DNA from: Candidatus Kaiserbacteria bacterium RIFCSPHIGHO2_02_FULL_49_34
Lineage (GTDB): Bacteria > Patescibacteriota > Minisyncoccia > Phycocordibacterales > UBA918
Assembly (NCBI GenBank): GCA_001781205.1
Contig: MFLE01000018.1
Span: 1-56,799, forward strand
Length of the DNA: 56,799 bases
Direction of reading: 5' to 3'
The stretch's first letter is position 1, and each line of letters begins with the position of its first letter. This document shows positions 26,063 to 35,375 of this stretch, one piece after another. The notes under the pieces were generated by a model that saw nothing but the letters and a program-made list of their open reading frames with translations, did no database searches and was not told where the DNA came from. The position numbers were made by a program, and so were the translations under genes.

Positions 26063-26824
26063 ATGAGTAATGGTATGCCGCTGGGCGGTTGCTCGGCAAT
26101 TCTGCATCTGGTCGCCTCGTATCCGAAAGTTGCGGCTTGCGCTGCAATTCTCGGTGTTGGCGGTACGCAACTCTCCTCACTACAACTCGAAGAGTGCGAT
26201 GAAAAAATCGCACAATGTCGCAGTGGTGCTCCATCGGTGCCGGTCATGCCATTGCCGATGAATCCCATCGTGACGGCAATCGAGACGGCAAAGCCTATCG
26301 TTGTTGAAGAAGTTCTGCCCGAAGCCCTGGTCATCGACCTCTGCAAGGGTGCGCCAGTACTTACTGACGCAGACATCTTCACGGTGAGCGGCAAACCGTT
26401 CCTCTGGAAGCATGGTGGCGCAGACCCCGTTCGCGGGCATGCTGCCGAACCGTTCCTTCAGAAACTCGAGTACACGTCCGCTGAGCGTGAATACTTCATG
26501 CACAAGGTGGCGACAGGGCAATATGCTCGTGTGCATCTCCAAAATGGTGACAGCGTCGGTCGTTCGACCTCTGGCTCCGGCAAGGTGATGAACAATACGA
26601 TTGTTCAGTTCAGTCCGGTGGTCAACACTGGTGCGAACTACAAGAACGACGCCCGCATGAACGTCTACACCTACTCGCAGAACGTTGTCTATAATGGCAA
26701 CTGTGTGGAGCGTACAGTAACCCTGTACGAACCGCTCGTCTGCCAGAACTGGTCGCGACCAAGCGATACAGTTCGCTTGCTGCATCCTGTAGCCGATCGT
26801 CGGGAAGACGAGATCTTTGAATAA
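26063..26824 (+). CDS. Hypothetical protein, last gene of the SD-led operon
   Basis: SD AAAAGGAG upstream of ATG 26063; terminator follows. Confidence 0.65.
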   Translation: MSNGMPLGGCSAILHLVASYPKVAACAAILGVGGTQLSSLQLEECDEKIAQCRSGAPSVPVMPLPMNPIVTAIETAKPIVVEEVLPEALVIDLCKGAPVLTDADIFTVSGKPFLWKHGGADPVRGHAAEPFLQKLEYTSAEREYFMHKVATGQYARVHLQNGDSVGRSTSGSGKVMNNTIVQFSPVVNTGANYKNDARMNVYTYSQNVVYNGNCVERTVTLYEPLVCQNWSRPSDTVRLLHPVADRREDEIFE

Positions 26825-26847
26825 ATATCCTTTTGCTTTTTTCTAGC

Positions 26848-26876
26848 AGCGCCCCACCTTGGGGCGCTTTTTTTTT
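26848..26876 (+). terminator. Hairpin AGCGCCCC(acctt)GGGGCGCT + T9
   Basis: Canonical intrinsic terminator. Confidence 0.92.
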
Positions 26877-26924
26877 GCACGGATACTTCTGAAATGTTTT
26901 GCTGAGTTGTAGTATACTGCGTCT

Positions 26925-27425
26925 ATGCAGCGGGGTATGTCACTTATTGAATTATTGGTCTATATCGCTATTTTATCGATTGTCGTTGTGGTACTTTCGG
27001 CGACGTATGTTTCGTTTGTGGGTATTCGTGCGAAGACAGAAGCAGTGGCTGCTACAGATACCGCGCTCCGCTATGTGAGCGAGACATTAACGCGTGATGT
27101 TGAACGGGCATCAAGCATTAGTGCGCCTGCGCTAGGTGATACAGGAATACAGCTCACACTCGTGCAGGGCAGTAGTACCATTATATATGCACTAACAAAC
27201 GGCAGTATGAGTCGTTCAGTTGATGGGGTTCTAGAAATATTGACAAGTGACCGAGTTACCATCACCAGTTTCGACGTACGCCGGACGGCAAACAGTCAAT
27301 CACTCACGGTACGGTCACATGAAGGCGTGCAGTGGCTCCTTGAAGCCGAGCATAGCTATGGTGGAGGCGAGTACCGCTACGATGCCGCACGAAAAGGTGC
27401 TGCATCATTACGAATATATGAATAG
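26925..27425 (+). CDS. Type IV prepilin-like protein
   Basis: MQRGMSLIELLVYIAILSIVVVVLSATYVSF: prepilin cleavage/methylation motif. Confidence 0.85.
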   Translation: MQRGMSLIELLVYIAILSIVVVVLSATYVSFVGIRAKTEAVAATDTALRYVSETLTRDVERASSISAPALGDTGIQLTLVQGSSTIIYALTNGSMSRSVDGVLEILTSDRVTITSFDVRRTANSQSLTVRSHEGVQWLLEAEHSYGGGEYRYDAARKGAASLRIYE

Positions 27426-27903
27426 CAAAACAACACGAAACACAATTTTGTCAATAAAGAGCGCACGTGGCGTTGCGCTTTTGCCGCTCGTGTTTGTGTT
27501 TGCTGGACTCGTGGTGACTGTTGCTCTCGCTTTTTCTGCGATTTCTATTGCGCAGGGTATTGCAGTTGAGAGTGAATTTGGTGCATCGCGTGCACTTCAT
27601 TACGCCGAAGCAGGGCTCAGTGATGCACTTATGCGTCTTGCGCGTGACCGTGACTATCGTTGCGATACGGCTGACTGCTATACGCTTCCGTTTGCTGAAA
27701 ATGGCTGCGTACAAAACATTGCATGTGCTTACGTTACCATTGAGGACGGCGCTACTGAGAATACACTCCGTATTGTCGCTCGTGGTATTGCGAACACAAA
27801 TGTTCGTATTCTTGAACGAATAGCAACGTTCGATGCGGAAAACACCGGCGCTCATACACTCACAACCTGGTGTGAGCAAGCGGGGAGTGTATGTCCCGAG
27901 TAG
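27418..27903 (+). CDS. PilX-like / pseudopilin-associated protein
   Basis: SARGVALLPLVFVFAGLVVTVALAFSAISIAQG...SRALHYAEAGLSDALMRLARD; overlaps the prepilin ORF by 8 bp. Confidence 0.65.
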   Translation: MNSKTTRNTILSIKSARGVALLPLVFVFAGLVVTVALAFSAISIAQGIAVESEFGASRALHYAEAGLSDALMRLARDRDYRCDTADCYTLPFAENGCVQNIACAYVTIEDGATENTLRIVARGIANTNVRILERIATFDAENTGAHTLTTWCEQAGSVCPE

Positions 27904-27916
27904 CATATATCTACCC

Positions 27917-28161
27917 ATGAAGAAAGATATACATAATTGCCAGAAAGAGTTCTCTACGCCATTCAGTGGGACTTTTTGCATTTGCGACTGCACCAATGAT
28001 ATTTTTTTTTTGGCCCTACTACGGTGACAAACATATTACTGAAATGTTATGGCTATGAATTTTCGTAGGGCGGGTGCTCGATGTTACATTGAGCACTGTT
28101 TTCATCGGGCTTGGCATGGGATTTTTTCGTTATGTGCTTATGTGTATTTCTGTGGCATTAT
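27917..28161 (+). pseudogene. Possible decayed small membrane protein gene (early frameshift plus in-frame TGA)
   Basis: Frame 2 reads RKIYIIARKSSLRHSVGLFAFATAPMIFFFWPYYGDKHITEMLWL*IFVGRVLDVTLSTVFIGLGMGFFRYVLMCISVAL*; plausible ATG at 27917 is in another frame. Confidence 0.4.
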
Positions 28162-28167
28162 AGGTGC

Positions 28168-28887
28168 ATGGAATGGATATTTTTAAGTATTGCATTTTTC
28201 GCAGAGGTGGCAGGAACAATCGCGGGGTTTGGATCATCAACCATTGCACTGCCACTTGCATTGTTTTTATTTGATTTCCAGACAGCCCTTGTGCTTGTGG
28301 CATTTCTGCATATTTTTGGAAATATTGGCAGGATTGGATTCTTCCGGCATGGGCTCGATAAAGGGCTCCTTTTGCGTTTTGGTGTGCCGAGTATCGCGCT
28401 CACCTTGGTTGGCGCACTTTTAGTACAAAGTGTACCGCAGGATATCCTTAAGATGATATTGGGTGTGTTTCTGATATTGTATGTATTCTGGGCATGGACA
28501 GGGAAGCGTACGGTAACACCATCTCTCACAACCTCAGTGATTGGTGGCGGAGTCTCAGGATTCTTTGCGGGGCTTATTGGTACAGGCGGAGCACTCCGTG
28601 CGGCATTTCTCACCTCTTTTCACCTATCAAAAGAACGATATATTGCAACGGCTGCCACCATTGCGCTCATGGTTGATATTACACGATTGCCCGTATATCT
28701 TGCTGGTGGTTTCTTGTCACCAGAGCACTCTCGTATGATTCCTGTACTCCTTGTTGTTGCACTTGTGGGAACATACGTGGGAAAGATAATTGTACGTAAT
28801 GTGCCGCAGATGCTATTCCGACACGTGGTATTGGTTGCGATTGGTAGTATTGGGGTTAAATTTATTATCGACTTCATTGGTACCTAA
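28168..28887 (+). CDS. TSUP (TauE/SafE) family permease
   Basis: GTIAGFGSSTIALPLALFLF, GGVSGFFAGLIGTGGALRAAFL. Confidence 0.88.
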   Translation: MEWIFLSIAFFAEVAGTIAGFGSSTIALPLALFLFDFQTALVLVAFLHIFGNIGRIGFFRHGLDKGLLLRFGVPSIALTLVGALLVQSVPQDILKMILGVFLILYVFWAWTGKRTVTPSLTTSVIGGGVSGFFAGLIGTGGALRAAFLTSFHLSKERYIATAATIALMVDITRLPVYLAGGFLSPEHSRMIPVLLVVALVGTYVGKIIVRNVPQMLFRHVVLVAIGSIGVKFIIDFIGT

Positions 28888-29026
28888 CTGAACGTTTGCC
28901 TTCCATAACACACGCAGTAAGCACATTTCCTTTGACTTTGAGGGTATTTGTGGTATATTCGCTCACGTATTCCGTGCGAGAGGAGGGGTTTTCCTTTCCG
29001 ATCCACTGGGGTGCGATTAATTTTTT

Positions 29027-29548
29027 ATTACCTTGAAGCAAAATATTCGTATCAATACTGACATCCGCGCGCGTGAACTTCGCGTCATTGCTGCGGATGG
29101 CTCAAATATTGGCATTCTTTCCCGCGCTGACGCACTGGCGCAGGCGAAAGAAGCCGGACTTGACCTGCTCCTCGTTACTGAGGACGCACAGCCGCCGATT
29201 GCAAAAATCGCGGATTACGGGAAGTTTATGTATGAGCTTAAGAAGAAAGCCAAGGAAGTAAAAGCAAAATCACACGTCACGGAAACGAAGGGAATACAAG
29301 TCAAGGTAACCACCGGTGACGGCGATCTCGCAACAAAAGCGAAGCGCGCTGCCGAGTGGCTCCAAGAACGGCACCGTGTTAAAGTCGACCTCTTCCTCTC
29401 TGGTCGCTATAAATACATGGACCAAACGTTCCTCAAGGAACGTCTCGAGCGATTTTTGAAACTCATTCCTGGCGAACATCGCCTCGCTGAGCCGATCAAA
29501 AAATCACCTAAGGGATTTTCAACAGTCATTGAACCCGTAAAAAAATAG
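29027..29548 (+). CDS. infC: Translation initiation factor IF-3 with non-AUG start (ATT 29027 or TTG 29033)
   Basis: IRINTDIRARELRVIAADGSNIGILSR...; in-frame TAA at 29018-29020, no ATG until far inside the protein. Confidence 0.9.
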   Translation: MTLKQNIRINTDIRARELRVIAADGSNIGILSRADALAQAKEAGLDLLLVTEDAQPPIAKIADYGKFMYELKKKAKEVKAKSHVTETKGIQVKVTTGDGDLATKAKRAAEWLQERHRVKVDLFLSGRYKYMDQTFLKERLERFLKLIPGEHRLAEPIKKSPKGFSTVIEPVKK

Positions 29549-29553
29549 TCATC

Positions 29554-29778
29554 ATGAAAACTAACAAATCATACACCAAGCGTATTAAGGTGACCAAGAA
29601 CGGCAAACTCGTCGCTCGTAACCCTGGTCGCAATCACTTCAATGCGAAGCAGTCAGGCCGCAAGCGCCAGCAGCTCCGCCGTGGTAACCACCTTCAGCTT
29701 TCACAGCGTATTATTCGCCGATTCCTTCCAGGACTCAAGGTTCAAAAGACCGTTACCAAGGTTGTTGTTGCAGAATAA
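29554..29778 (+). CDS. rpmI: Ribosomal protein L35
   Basis: MKTNKSYTKRIKVTKNGKLVARNPGRNHFNAKQSGRKRQQLR; infC-rpmI-rplT order. Confidence 0.92.
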   Translation: MKTNKSYTKRIKVTKNGKLVARNPGRNHFNAKQSGRKRQQLRRGNHLQLSQRIIRRFLPGLKVQKTVTKVVVAE

Positions 29779-29819
29779 TCTGTCGACAAACCTCTCGTAA
29801 TTTAATTTAAAACTCAACT

Positions 29820-30164
29820 ATGTCACGTGTTAAAGGAGGAATGATGGCGATGAAGCGTCGTCGCAATATCCTCGCACAGGTAAAGGGTTACCGTTTTGGT
29901 CGCTCAACAAAGAAGCGTCAGGCTATCGAAGCGCTCCACCATGCATACAACTACTCATTCGCGCACCGTAAGGACAAGAAGAATGACTTCCGCCGCCTCT
30001 GGGTTGTTCGTATTAATGCAGCACTTCGTACTCTCGGTATGACCTGGAGTACCTACACGCATGCTGCGTCAAAGAAAAGTGTTGCAATCAATCGCAAGAT
30101 GCTTGCAGACCTTGCACTTAATAATCCGTCTGTATTTGAAAAAATCGTCGCGACAGTTAAGTAG
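29820..30164 (+). CDS. rplT: Ribosomal protein L20
   Basis: MSRVKGGMMAMKRRRNILAQVKGYRFGRSTKKRQA...; infC-rpmI-rplT order. Confidence 0.95.
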   Translation: MSRVKGGMMAMKRRRNILAQVKGYRFGRSTKKRQAIEALHHAYNYSFAHRKDKKNDFRRLWVVRINAALRTLGMTWSTYTHAASKKSVAINRKMLADLALNNPSVFEKIVATVK

Positions 30165-30167
30165 TCG

Positions 30168-30198
30168 AAAAAATACACTCTCACGAGTGTATTTTTTT
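30168..30198. terminator. Hairpin AAAAAAATACACTC(tcac)GAGTGTATTTTTTT
   Basis: Bidirectional terminator between rplT and gap. Confidence 0.88.
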
Positions 30199-30202
30199 GT
30201 AC

Positions 30203-31210
30203 CTATTTTGTAACTGAACGGACATGTCGAATGAGGGTTTCCGTGTAGCCGGCTTCATTGTCGTACCATGCGAGGACTTTGACGAGATTACCGCCGACAA
30301 CACGGGTAAAGGAGAGGTCGGCAATGGAAGCAAATGGTGCGCCGATAATGTCGGAGGAAACAATGGGCTCGTCGGTGACGGTGAAGGCTGTTTCCCATCG
30401 AGGGTCTTCGGCCGCTTTACGGAGGATGTCGTTGACTTCGGCAACAGTGGTATCACGAGAGGCTATGAAGGTGATGTCGACGATAGAGCCGGTGATGACG
30501 GGGACACGCATGGCGATACCATCGAACTTGCCGGCAAGCTCAGTGTGTACTTGTGTGACAGCAATTGCTGCACCAGTGGATGATGGGATAATATTTTGTG
30601 CGGCAGCACGACCAGAGCGGAAGTCTTTTTTTGCGGGGCCATCAACAAGCGCCTGAGACGCGGTGTATGCATGGACAGTATTAAGGAGCGCCTTTTCGAT
30701 GCCGACTGACTCCTTAAGAATGGTGATAACTGGTGATGAGGCATTGGTCGTACAGGATGCGTTCGATGTAATGGCGACACCGCCGAGCGCACCCTCATTA
30801 ACACCAACGAGCATGGTGCCTCCGACTGATGCATCACCCTTTGCGGGTGCGGTAATCACAACTCGCTTTGCGCCGGCAATAACATGTGCGTTTGCGGCTT
30901 CATAATCAGTAAAGAATCCTGTTGATTCAATAACAACATCAATAGTGAGCTCTTTCCAGGGAAGGTTTGTAGGATCTTTTTCCTGGCAGACTTTAATAGC
31001 ATGACCATCAATAAGAAGGTTGTCACCATCTACAGAAACCTCAAAAGGCTGCTGGCCATACGCAGTATCATACCGTAAAAGGTACGCAAGGTTTTCTTTG
31101 TCACCGAGGTCATTCACCGCAACAATTTCTAAATCAGGAAATTCCTGAGCACGGCGCAAAAATGCGCGCCCAATACGACCAAGGCCGTTGATTGCAATTC
31201 TTGTAGACAT
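30203..31210 (-). CDS. gap: Glyceraldehyde-3-phosphate dehydrogenase, type I
   Basis: RIAINGLGRIGRAFLRRA, TSNASCTTNASSPV, WYDNEAGYTETLI. Confidence 0.95.
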   Translation of the reverse strand: MSTRIAINGLGRIGRAFLRRAQEFPDLEIVAVNDLGDKENLAYLLRYDTAYGQQPFEVSVDGDNLLIDGHAIKVCQEKDPTNLPWKELTIDVVIESTGFFTDYEAANAHVIAGAKRVVITAPAKGDASVGGTMLVGVNEGALGGVAITSNASCTTNASSPVITILKESVGIEKALLNTVHAYTASQALVDGPAKKDFRSGRAAAQNIIPSSTGAAIAVTQVHTELAGKFDGIAMRVPVITGSIVDITFIASRDTTVAEVNDILRKAAEDPRWETAFTVTDEPIVSSDIIGAPFASIADLSFTRVVGGNLVKVLAWYDNEAGYTETLIRHVRSVTK

Positions 31211-31239
31211 GCACGCATTGTATCACGACTTGCAAAAAA

Positions 31240-31719
31240 CTAACGAAGGTGGGCGAGGCAGGTGACACCTATGGCAATGGCGTCGTACTCGTCGTCGAGG
31301 GCTTTATCGGGAACTCCTTGTACAAGACGTTTGACCATGTCGGTGACAGCTTTTTTGTCGCTGCCGCCGTGGCCGGTCATGGCGACTTTTATTTCTTGTG
31401 GGGTGTACTCGTGGATTTCGAGATTATTTACACGCGCAAGAAAGAGCATGATGCCACGTGCTTCAGCGACAACCATGGCGGTCTTTGCGTTGTTCTGAAA
31501 GAAGAGTTTTTCTATGGCAAAGACCGTTGGTTCATGTTCAAGGATGAGTTTACGGACAGCATTGCCCGTTGTGAAGAGGCGTTCATGATGTGATGCTTTT
31601 CTGTCGGTTTGTACACAGGTTGAAAAAAGACAGACATCACGTCCAAAAGCGTCGCGCTCAAGGAGTGCGACGCCGATGCGGTCGTAGCCGGGGTCAATTG
31701 CGAGAACTCGTGCGGTCAT
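31240..31719 (-). CDS. ruvC: Crossover junction endodeoxyribonuclease RuvC
   Basis: VLAIDPGYDRIGVALLE, FAIEKLFFQNNAKTAMVVAEARG, DDEYDAIAIG. Confidence 0.93.
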   Translation of the reverse strand: MTARVLAIDPGYDRIGVALLERDAFGRDVCLFSTCVQTDRKASHHERLFTTGNAVRKLILEHEPTVFAIEKLFFQNNAKTAMVVAEARGIMLFLARVNNLEIHEYTPQEIKVAMTGHGGSDKKAVTDMVKRLVQGVPDKALDDEYDAIAIGVTCLAHLR

Positions 31720-33122
31720 GGTGTGTGTGGTTCGTTGTGTGCAATTGGGTCATGGGGATGTGCGGAGCTACGCATAGGGCCTTGGATAAGTGCCTCACGT
31801 CGTTTCCTGAAGAGGGTGAGGAGTATGAGGATAATAATCCCGATAAAGGTGAGGAGTGCGAAGGAAATAATAAAAAGGGTAGTGAGACGGGCTGTTGCGC
31901 GCTCAACAATACCTGGCTTTTCAGCGCCGAGAATAGCGAAAATGCCAAGCTGTGTGGAGCGGAAGGTGACGGTGTGTGCATTGTAGCTTTCAATGGTGAC
32001 TTCCTCCCAGAGGGTGTTTTCGGCATTCAATCGATAGACACGTACGGGTACATCGGTGAGATCATCAGGAACGACGAGGGTAATGCGGAGCGCTGCAGTG
32101 AGAGAGTTGAGAGTTTCTCCGAGATGGTTTTCTGCGTAGACGTTAAAGAAGGAGTCATTTACGACGGTATAATTTACTAAACTACAGGCAACATTACTGA
32201 CAAGAGGACTACATCGTGGAATATTTTCATTCGAAAGATGTTCTGCGAAGAGCGTGAACCATACTGGTGATGCCCCTGAGGGTACTTCGATAGCTACGGC
32301 GCGGGTGGTGCTTTTGGAGGGAGAGGGGTCGTCGCTCGCATCAAACACTAAGAGTCCAGAGTCTCGGTGTGCAACACGAAGCGTGTTACTACACGCCTCG
32401 GTGTGGCGTGGATTCCGACGAATGGTTGGTTCCGGCTTATCGATGCGGTGGTAAAATTCAGCGATACAGTCAGTGCCTGATACTACCACGCTTGGTGTAG
32501 TTGTGCCGGTTGTTGTCTCTGAGGTGCCAATTTCCGTGGGGGGGTTACTTTCTTCAGGTGACGTCTCCAGAACTGGTGCAGGGGGTTCTTCGACAGGGTA
32601 GTAGCCAATTGATCCAGTATTGAATGAGAAGGCATCGATAGAAAATGGCTCGGTACGCGTCCCTGTTGCTTGATCAAGATCAGTAACGGTAAGGTGTGCG
32701 TGCCATGCGCCGTATGAGTATGCTTGTGGGATGGAAAAAGAGCATTGGTACCAAGCTTCAGTGTCAGTTCCTAGAGTTGTGTTGAATGCGCATGAGGGGA
32801 CATGATAACATTGGTTTGGATCGGCGGTACATGCTGGACCGAGCCCGTTGCCGTCACGCCATGCAACAAGCAGGACGCCCTGAATGTCGGCGGCGCCGTT
32901 TTGATCGTCAGCGAAACCGTTAAAGGTGATAGTTCGCTCAAATGATGAAGATGGTGCGCCAGTATTGCCAGAGATGCTGAGTGTTTTTATGGTTGGGGAT
33001 GCGTTTTCAACGATCGCACTGGTGAGTGCCTCGCCTACCTGTGCAAGCATGCCACCACTCGAAAACGCAAAAAAAGTTGTGGCCGTACCAACGAGTGAAA
33101 GAAGAAAGGTGATCACTGAACT
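31716..33122 (-). CDS. Secreted/membrane-anchored protein; Cys-containing N-terminal domain related to the 56176 product
   Basis: ATG at 33122 (MLSSVITFLL); TIKTLSISG...TADPNQCYHVPSCAF...WYQCSF; C-terminal TM LFIISFALLTFIGIIILILLTLF + RKRR. Confidence 0.7.
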   Translation of the reverse strand, partial: SSVITFLLSLVGTATTFFAFSSGGMLAQVGEALTSAIVENASPTIKTLSISGNTGAPSSSFERTITFNGFADDQNGAADIQGVLLVAWRDGNGLGPACTADPNQCYHVPSCAFNTTLGTDTEAWYQCSFSIPQAYSYGAWHAHLTVTDLDQATGTRTEPFSIDAFSFNTGSIGYYPVEEPPAPVLETSPEESNPPTEIGTSETTTGTTTPSVVVSGTDCIAEFYHRIDKPEPTIRRNPRHTEACSNTLRVAHRDSGLLVFDASDDPSPSKSTTRAVAIEVPSGASPVWFTLFAEHLSNENIPRCSPLVSNVACSLVNYTVVNDSFFNVYAENHLGETLNSLTAALRITLVVPDDLTDVPVRVYRLNAENTLWEEVTIESYNAHTVTFRSTQLGIFAILGAEKPGIVERATARLTTLFIISFALLTFIGIIILILLTLFRKRREALIQGPMRSSAHPHDPIAHNEPHTP

Positions 33123-33214
33123 AAGCATATCTTGCAAATAGTATACCCCATAATTAGGAAAAAGAAGTGTGCATAACGGTGTACTTTTTATGCGGGTGTG
33201 GTACTATCGGCACC

Positions 33215-33988
33215 ATGATAACGAAGAAGAAGCCAGAAGATATTGAACGTTTACGAAAAGGTGGGCGTATTCTTGCGCGTATTTTGCGCGAGACAAAAGA
33301 ATATGCAAAGCCAGGAATGTCAACGGTAGCGCTCGATGCGTACGCTCATAGTCTTGCGCAGAAGTACGGTGTCGAATCTGTACTTAAAGGATATCACCCC
33401 GTGTTCGCGGAGTTTCCGTATCCGGCAAGTATGTGTATTTCTGTAAATGATACCGTACAACATGGTGTGCCAAACGAAGATGAAATCCTTGCTGATGGCG
33501 ATGTAATTAACCTTGACATGTCAATTGGGTACGAAGGTATGATTGTTGACTCAGGTATTACCTTTGGACTAGGGGTAATTACTGAAAAGGAAGAAGAGCT
33601 TTTGAAGGTCACTAAAGAAGCACTGAAAGAAGGAATTAAAGCCGCAAAACCGGGGAACAGAATCGGTGATATATCGCACGCTATCGAAACGTATATTAGA
33701 AAGTACGGACTCGGTATTGTTGAAGATTTGGCAGGGCACGGTGTTGGCTATAAGGTTCACGAAGAACCGATGATTCCTAATCTTGGTAAAAAGGGAACAG
33801 GGCCCGCGATTCAGGTGGGGCATGTGTATGCTATTGAGCCGATTACCACCATGGGCGCGCCAGATGTCTTGTACGACGATGATGGCGATGGCTACAGTAT
33901 CTTCACAGCAGACGGGAGCAAGAGTGCACACTTTGAGCACACCGTGGTCATCACGGAAAAAGGTGCGGAAATTCTCACACAAGAATAA
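33215..33988 (+). CDS. map: Type I methionine aminopeptidase
   Basis: KKKPEDIERLRKGGRILARIL, VNDTVQHGVPNEDEIL, DLAGHGVGYKVHEEPMIPN, FEHTVVIT. Confidence 0.95.
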   Translation: MITKKKPEDIERLRKGGRILARILRETKEYAKPGMSTVALDAYAHSLAQKYGVESVLKGYHPVFAEFPYPASMCISVNDTVQHGVPNEDEILADGDVINLDMSIGYEGMIVDSGITFGLGVITEKEEELLKVTKEALKEGIKAAKPGNRIGDISHAIETYIRKYGLGIVEDLAGHGVGYKVHEEPMIPNLGKKGTGPAIQVGHVYAIEPITTMGAPDVLYDDDGDGYSIFTADGSKSAHFEHTVVITEKGAEILTQE

Positions 33989-33989
33989 T

Positions 33990-34367
33990 ATGCGATATCT
34001 TGGAATAGACTACGGCACAAAGCGTGTGGGGCTCGCCCTCTCAGATGAAGGGGGCAACATGGCATTCCCTCTTGCTGTGGTGAAGAATGATGCAAAACTA
34101 AATGACACGATTGTAAATTATGTCAAGGAGAAGCAGGTTGGCGCAATCGTGATTGGACACTCTCTCGATATGAAAGGAAATGAAAATGCTGCACACGCAG
34201 GTGCGCAGGCACTCATGCTCGAGCTCACCCTTGCAACAGGACTTCCGATTCATCTTGAACCAGAATGGTTCACCACCGTCGCAGCAACACGCTTTCAGGG
34301 AAAGACTGAGCTTAAGGACGCATCAGCTGCGGCACTCATTCTCGAATCCTACTTAAGTAGACAATAA
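33990..34367 (+). CDS. ruvX: YqgF/RuvX Holliday junction resolvase-like
   Basis: MRYLGIDYGTKRVGLALSDEGG, KDASAAALILESYL. Confidence 0.9.
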   Translation: MRYLGIDYGTKRVGLALSDEGGNMAFPLAVVKNDAKLNDTIVNYVKEKQVGAIVIGHSLDMKGNENAAHAGAQALMLELTLATGLPIHLEPEWFTTVAATRFQGKTELKDASAAALILESYLSRQ

Positions 34368-34371
34368 TACT

Positions 34372-34704
34372 ATGGAAACAATTACGTACGATGATTTTGC
34401 AAAACTTAATATCCGTATCGGCACAATACGTTCTGTCGAGCTTATTGAGGGTGCTGATAAACTTCTGAAACTCATGGTTGATGTCGGCGAAGAAACGCCG
34501 CGACAAATCCTTTCAGGTATCCGTATGTTTTTTACAGATCCGCAGGAGCTTGTCGGGAAGCAATGTCCGTTTTTGATAAACCTTGCACCGCGCACTATTC
34601 GTGGACTCGAATCAAACGGTATGATTCTCGCTGCGGGTGATGCTGAAACCTTCTCTCTTCTGCACCCAACAAAAATACTGCCACACGGAACAGAAGTACA
34701 TTAA
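34372..34704 (+). CDS. tRNA-binding domain protein (MetRS C-terminal/CsaA-like)
   Basis: ITYDDFAKLNIRIGTIRSVELIEGADKLLKLMVDVGEETPRQILSGI. Confidence 0.88.
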   Translation: METITYDDFAKLNIRIGTIRSVELIEGADKLLKLMVDVGEETPRQILSGIRMFFTDPQELVGKQCPFLINLAPRTIRGLESNGMILAAGDAETFSLLHPTKILPHGTEVH

Positions 34705-34738
34705 AAACCTCCTTCTCAATTGAGGGAAGGCAACACGT

Positions 34739-35290
34739 ATGAAAGAAAAACTTAATCATAAGAATGTTGGTATCGGGCTTGCAGGAGTCTCCTTCTTGGA
34801 GTCTTCGTTTTTCCCCGTGATTATTGATCCGTTTCTTCTTGCTGCGGTAGCACTCCATCGTGATAAGTGGGTTCGGTACGCGATTATTTCGTCAGCCTTT
34901 TCAGTCCTCGGCGCGACGTTCGCCTATGTCGTCGGTGTGTATGCATGGGGTTTATGGGGCGCAGCAATCTTGGAGTGGACAAACGGCGCAAAAGCATTTT
35001 CTGAAATTGCGGTAATGCTCGATCGTGGTGCGTTCATTTTTACCATGATTGGCGCCGTCACACCTGTACCGTATAAGCTCACTGCGCTCGCGGGGGGTGT
35101 CTTCCAGATTAACTTCTTTGCGTTTCTTGCAGCCTCAGTCATAGGACGCTTCGCGCGATTCTTCCTCGTCGCCTACCTTGGTGCAGTTGGTAAAGATGTT
35201 GCGCTCAAAGTGTTGCCACACGTAACCTGGCGTCGTGCGTTCATTGCAGGAGCTGTTGTTGGCGTTGCGCTCATACTTGTTTTGCGCTAA
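34739..35290 (+). CDS. YqaA/DedA-like (VTT/SNARE-associated) membrane protein
   Basis: FLESSFFPVIIDPFLLAAV, GAVTPVPYKLTALAGGVFQINFFAFLAASVIGRFARFFLVAYLG. Confidence 0.8.
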   Translation: MKEKLNHKNVGIGLAGVSFLESSFFPVIIDPFLLAAVALHRDKWVRYAIISSAFSVLGATFAYVVGVYAWGLWGAAILEWTNGAKAFSEIAVMLDRGAFIFTMIGAVTPVPYKLTALAGGVFQINFFAFLAASVIGRFARFFLVAYLGAVGKDVALKVLPHVTWRRAFIAGAVVGVALILVLR

Positions 35291-35303
35291 CATGCGCACA
35301 CAA

Positions 35304-35375
35304 GCTTCCATAGTTCAATGGATAGAACAGGGGACTTCTAAGCCCTTGATCGTGGTTCGATTCCACGTGGGAGCA
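35304..35375 (+). tRNA. tRNA-Arg(TCT)
   Basis: GCTTCCA TA GTTC AATGGATA GAAC AGGGGA CTTCTAA GCCCTT ... CGTGG TTCGATT CCACG TGGGAGC A; A31:G39 mismatch noted. Confidence 0.88.

Noticed and set aside
27917-28161. TGA recoding (as in some Gracilibacteria/Absconditabacteria)
   Set aside because: Clear genes such as mreB and the yebC-like gene end with TGA and other frames show no in-frame TGA; local decay is simpler.
31590-32180. 196-aa plus-strand ORF (MMLFCRFVHRLKKDRHHV...)
   Set aside because: Antisense to ruvC and the 31716-33122 gene; low-complexity Glu/Gly runs mirror the opposite strand.
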